Shown here: positions 63,301-64,000 of the stretch, in pieces | Position numbering within the stretch: position 1 is the first letter of the stretch | Layout of the letters: each line of letters starts with the position of its first letter | Assembly (NCBI RefSeq): GCF_017104565.1 | Contig: NZ_JAAGPD010000038.1 | Location: 1-64,000, forward strand | Source of the DNA: Paraburkholderia sp. Tr-20389 | GTDB taxonomy: Bacteria > Pseudomonadota > Gammaproteobacteria > Burkholderiales > Burkholderiaceae | Direction of reading: 5' to 3' | Length of the DNA: 64,000 nt | Notes under the pieces: model-generated | Database searches by the model: none | What the model was told of the DNA's origin: nothing | What the model saw: only the letters and a program-made list of their open reading frames with translations | Position numbers and translations under genes: made by a program

Positions 63301-64000
63301 CGAATCCGGCTTGCCACGTTCGACTTCGATCGTGTAGTTCGCCACGAGTCCGCGCGGGTTGAAGCGCACGAGGCCGTTGAGCAGCCGCTTCGGCAGCGGC
63401 AGCGCGCGGCTGAACTCGGCGAGGATGCCAAGATCGACGCGGTCGCCCGAGATGCTGATCAACTGGCCATGCTGCACGCTCGGCATCCGGTAGCGGCTAG
63501 ACAGCGTGTGCAGCGCGAGAATGCGTGCGACGGGCGTGCCGTCGTCGAGCGGCGGCTGGCCGAGTTCGGCGCGCAGATCGTTGAGATCGAGCGTCCACTC
63601 GTCGCCGTCGTGCGCGACGGCCCACGAAAACTGCGCGACGGGCACATCCAGCTTCGGCTGCGTCGGCTTCACGCGCAGCGCGATGTTGTTGCCCGACGAC
63701 TCGCCCGACGCCGAGCGCACGCGGCCTTGCGAAAACTGCAGCCAGATCTTGTTGGCGACGCGGCCCGCATAGGTTTCAATCGGGAAGTCCATGTAGCGGG
63801 CGAGCATCGGGAGATCCACGGAGCCCGTCGAGATATAGGCTTCGCCCGTCCAGTTGACCGGCTTGCCCATTGCCGCGAGGCGCGCGTGACGGAAGTACGC
63901 GCGGAAGTCGAGCGGCCCGAACAGCACCTTGCCATCGGGCGGCGCCTGCAGCGCGAGCCGGTGATCGTAGCCGTCGCTCAGAATGGCGAGGCGGATGTTC
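60340..64000 (-). CDS. yhdP: YhdP family AsmA-like envelope protein (partial, N-terminus outside)
   Basis: At least 1220 codons, open to the window edge; the reading frame continues through 64000 with LQAPPDGKVLFGPLDFRAYF, so the true start lies beyond. YhdP (TIGR02099/DUF3971) is a very large AsmA-superfamily protein with an N-terminal inner-membrane anchor and a long periplasmic beta groove that moves phospholipids to the outer membrane. The conserved AsmA-like C-terminus is seen: LRHGQILKVDPGVAKLLGVLSLQSLARYASMNFRDVIGEGLPFEHVTG in pieces, and AVINPLLGLAALIGDLALSHSIEHAFARDYSITGSW in pieces. Not a pseudogene; truncation is due to the window. First of the yhdP-nit-tldD series. Confidence 0.93.
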   Translation of the reverse strand, partial: NIRLAILSDGYDHRLALQAPPDGKVLFGPLDFRAYFRHARLAAMGKPVNWTGEAYISTGSVDLPMLARYMDFPIETYAGRVANKIWLQFSQGRVRSASGESSGNNIALRVKPTQPKLDVPVAQFSWAVAHDGDEWTLDLNDLRAELGQPPLDDGTPVARILALHTLSSRYRMPSVQHGQLISISGDRVDLGILAEFSRALPLPKRLLNGLVRFNPRGLVANYTIEVERGKPDSGEAATEHREPGAEPIVRYRFKADLQGISVAAQEPPPGLTARNHPRAGIPGVENLWGSVDADEKHGTIAIDTSNAALTLPGVFDDPRLTFDHLSGKGAWTIASTIEPGQRHKAFKVDVSELKVSNADTAARATASYSNVGSGRGSLDLKADFERAQVTRITRYLPTSISERLRIYLTHGLQAGMSHGATIEIHGNLEKFPYSRDPSAGVFRIVAPFKGGRFDPSPYPPRTMKNGIPNVWPALDGIDGTFQLKEKLLRFDVDRAHYKGVALGKVTGKIDDMGNRASSLVITGDGHGPLADMLDYVNNSALGGLAKHQTEKLHVDGPAALALKLTVPRNPPTPPGVAPPKTHVAVEGSLAFENDRLAMDNVPPLSQLRGKVSFTDHTAQIDGLTGQFMGGDIHAKGGLNQKGAYALDVSGHFAVDAARDLNLRGLPAQVLTRMNGTAPYDISVHGAKGGLPEVAVHSDLTGLALNFPAPFNKPIGTPMPLAFTFQPTIGSSGSAVANSGSTTGGGDSANSDVLQRADLTFGPIAATYLLRRTPGQPPEVVRGAIGVNRTTDLPSEGVIAAVDIDALDADAWRALFLQMRKANEGVAPVPPSATAAQFLPNRFAIHIGTLTLLKRHWESVVVGASHIDKQWQANIASNQVSGHVSWLPGAQPGSPGTLQARLARLVIPSATENDLLGPAINQPAQNIPSIDLVVNELIVRERNFGKLEVSAHNFEDNGTPVWQLDSLEINNPAAVLKATANWRTGRNYGPSQDDEAERSTELDFKLDIKDAGLLLERAGLPRTLKAGEGSLSGKLGWRGGPTKPDYPTLNGNLAVDLRHGQILKVDPGVAKLLGVLSLQSLARYASMNFRDVIGEGLPFEHVTGTALVVNGIGSTNNFEMVTAPARAEMKGTVDLAHETQNLNVHIVPTVSAGTGVVVAAVINPLLGLAALIGDLALSHSIEHAFARDYSITGSWAKPHVERVHGDSGNMNAPAAIAAPN

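Noticed and set aside
60340-64000. Truncated yhdP pseudogene
   Set aside because: The reading frame stays open to the window edge with conserved sequence; the missing N-terminus is outside the window.

Overview
The window is about 64 kb of GC-rich (roughly 60-65%) beta-proteobacterial chromosome. Gene order (anmK/tyrS/dtd, ruvB-ruvA-ruvC-purH-fis-dusB, queA-tgt-yajC-secD-secF, recG-oxyR-katA-dps-ubiA, glcDEF, aroG-tldD-nit-yhdP) and protein sequences point to the Burkholderiaceae, most likely Paraburkholderia, Caballeronia or Burkholderia chromosome 1. I see no rRNA, tRNA, insertion sequence, prophage or CRISPR. Nearly everything is housekeeping; the only obviously mobile-type unit is a higBA toxin-antitoxin pair.

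Layout: 0.1-4 kb, cell-wall recycling (anmK), TyrRS, D-aminoacyl-tRNA deacylase and a histidine phosphatase. 4-10 kb, the ruv genes, split by an opposing LysE-type exporter, then purH, fis and dusB. 10-18.8 kb, ubiquinone hydroxylase, PepP, a glutathione transferase, a LoiP-like M48 lipoprotein, a membrane-anchored glutamate-synthase-like protein, a 49-bp tandem hairpin array, mnmA and nudJ. 19-22 kb, the three-gene proton-translocating transhydrogenase. 22-30 kb, a FAD protein, a WYL regulator/VOC pair, an rRNA methyltransferase and a pqi (MCE) envelope lipid-transport operon with PqiA split in two. 30-34 kb, cytochrome b561 with two YceI proteins, and an MFS symporter. 34-42.6 kb, secF-secD-yajC-tgt-queA and divergent recG. 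42.7-46.5 kb, an oxidative-stress cluster (oxyR, katA, dps) that also holds two small ORFs. 46.6-55.5 kb, ubiA, proC, yggS, glycolate oxidase glcDEF, a second FAD oxidase and a cobalamin adenosyltransferase. 55.5-64 kb, higBA, aroG, tldD, a nitrilase-family amidase and yhdP, which runs off the window.

The most interesting signal is upstream of aroG (DAHP synthase). A consensus-like promoter is followed by an untracked 22-codon leader peptide with seven consecutive aromatic codons (Phe-Tyr-Phe-Tyr-Phe-Phe-Trp), then a strong terminator. Three segments can form mutually exclusive 1:2, 2:3 and 3:4 pairings. This is a complete ribosome-mediated transcription attenuator that reads all three aromatic amino acids at the entry of the shikimate pathway. 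Other noteworthy signals are a CCTGGCC/GGCCAGG intergenic palindrome that sits 22-24 bp upstream of several -10 boxes, a tandem hairpin array with compensatory base changes, a predicted leaderless ruvB mRNA, and two small ORFs flanking katA.
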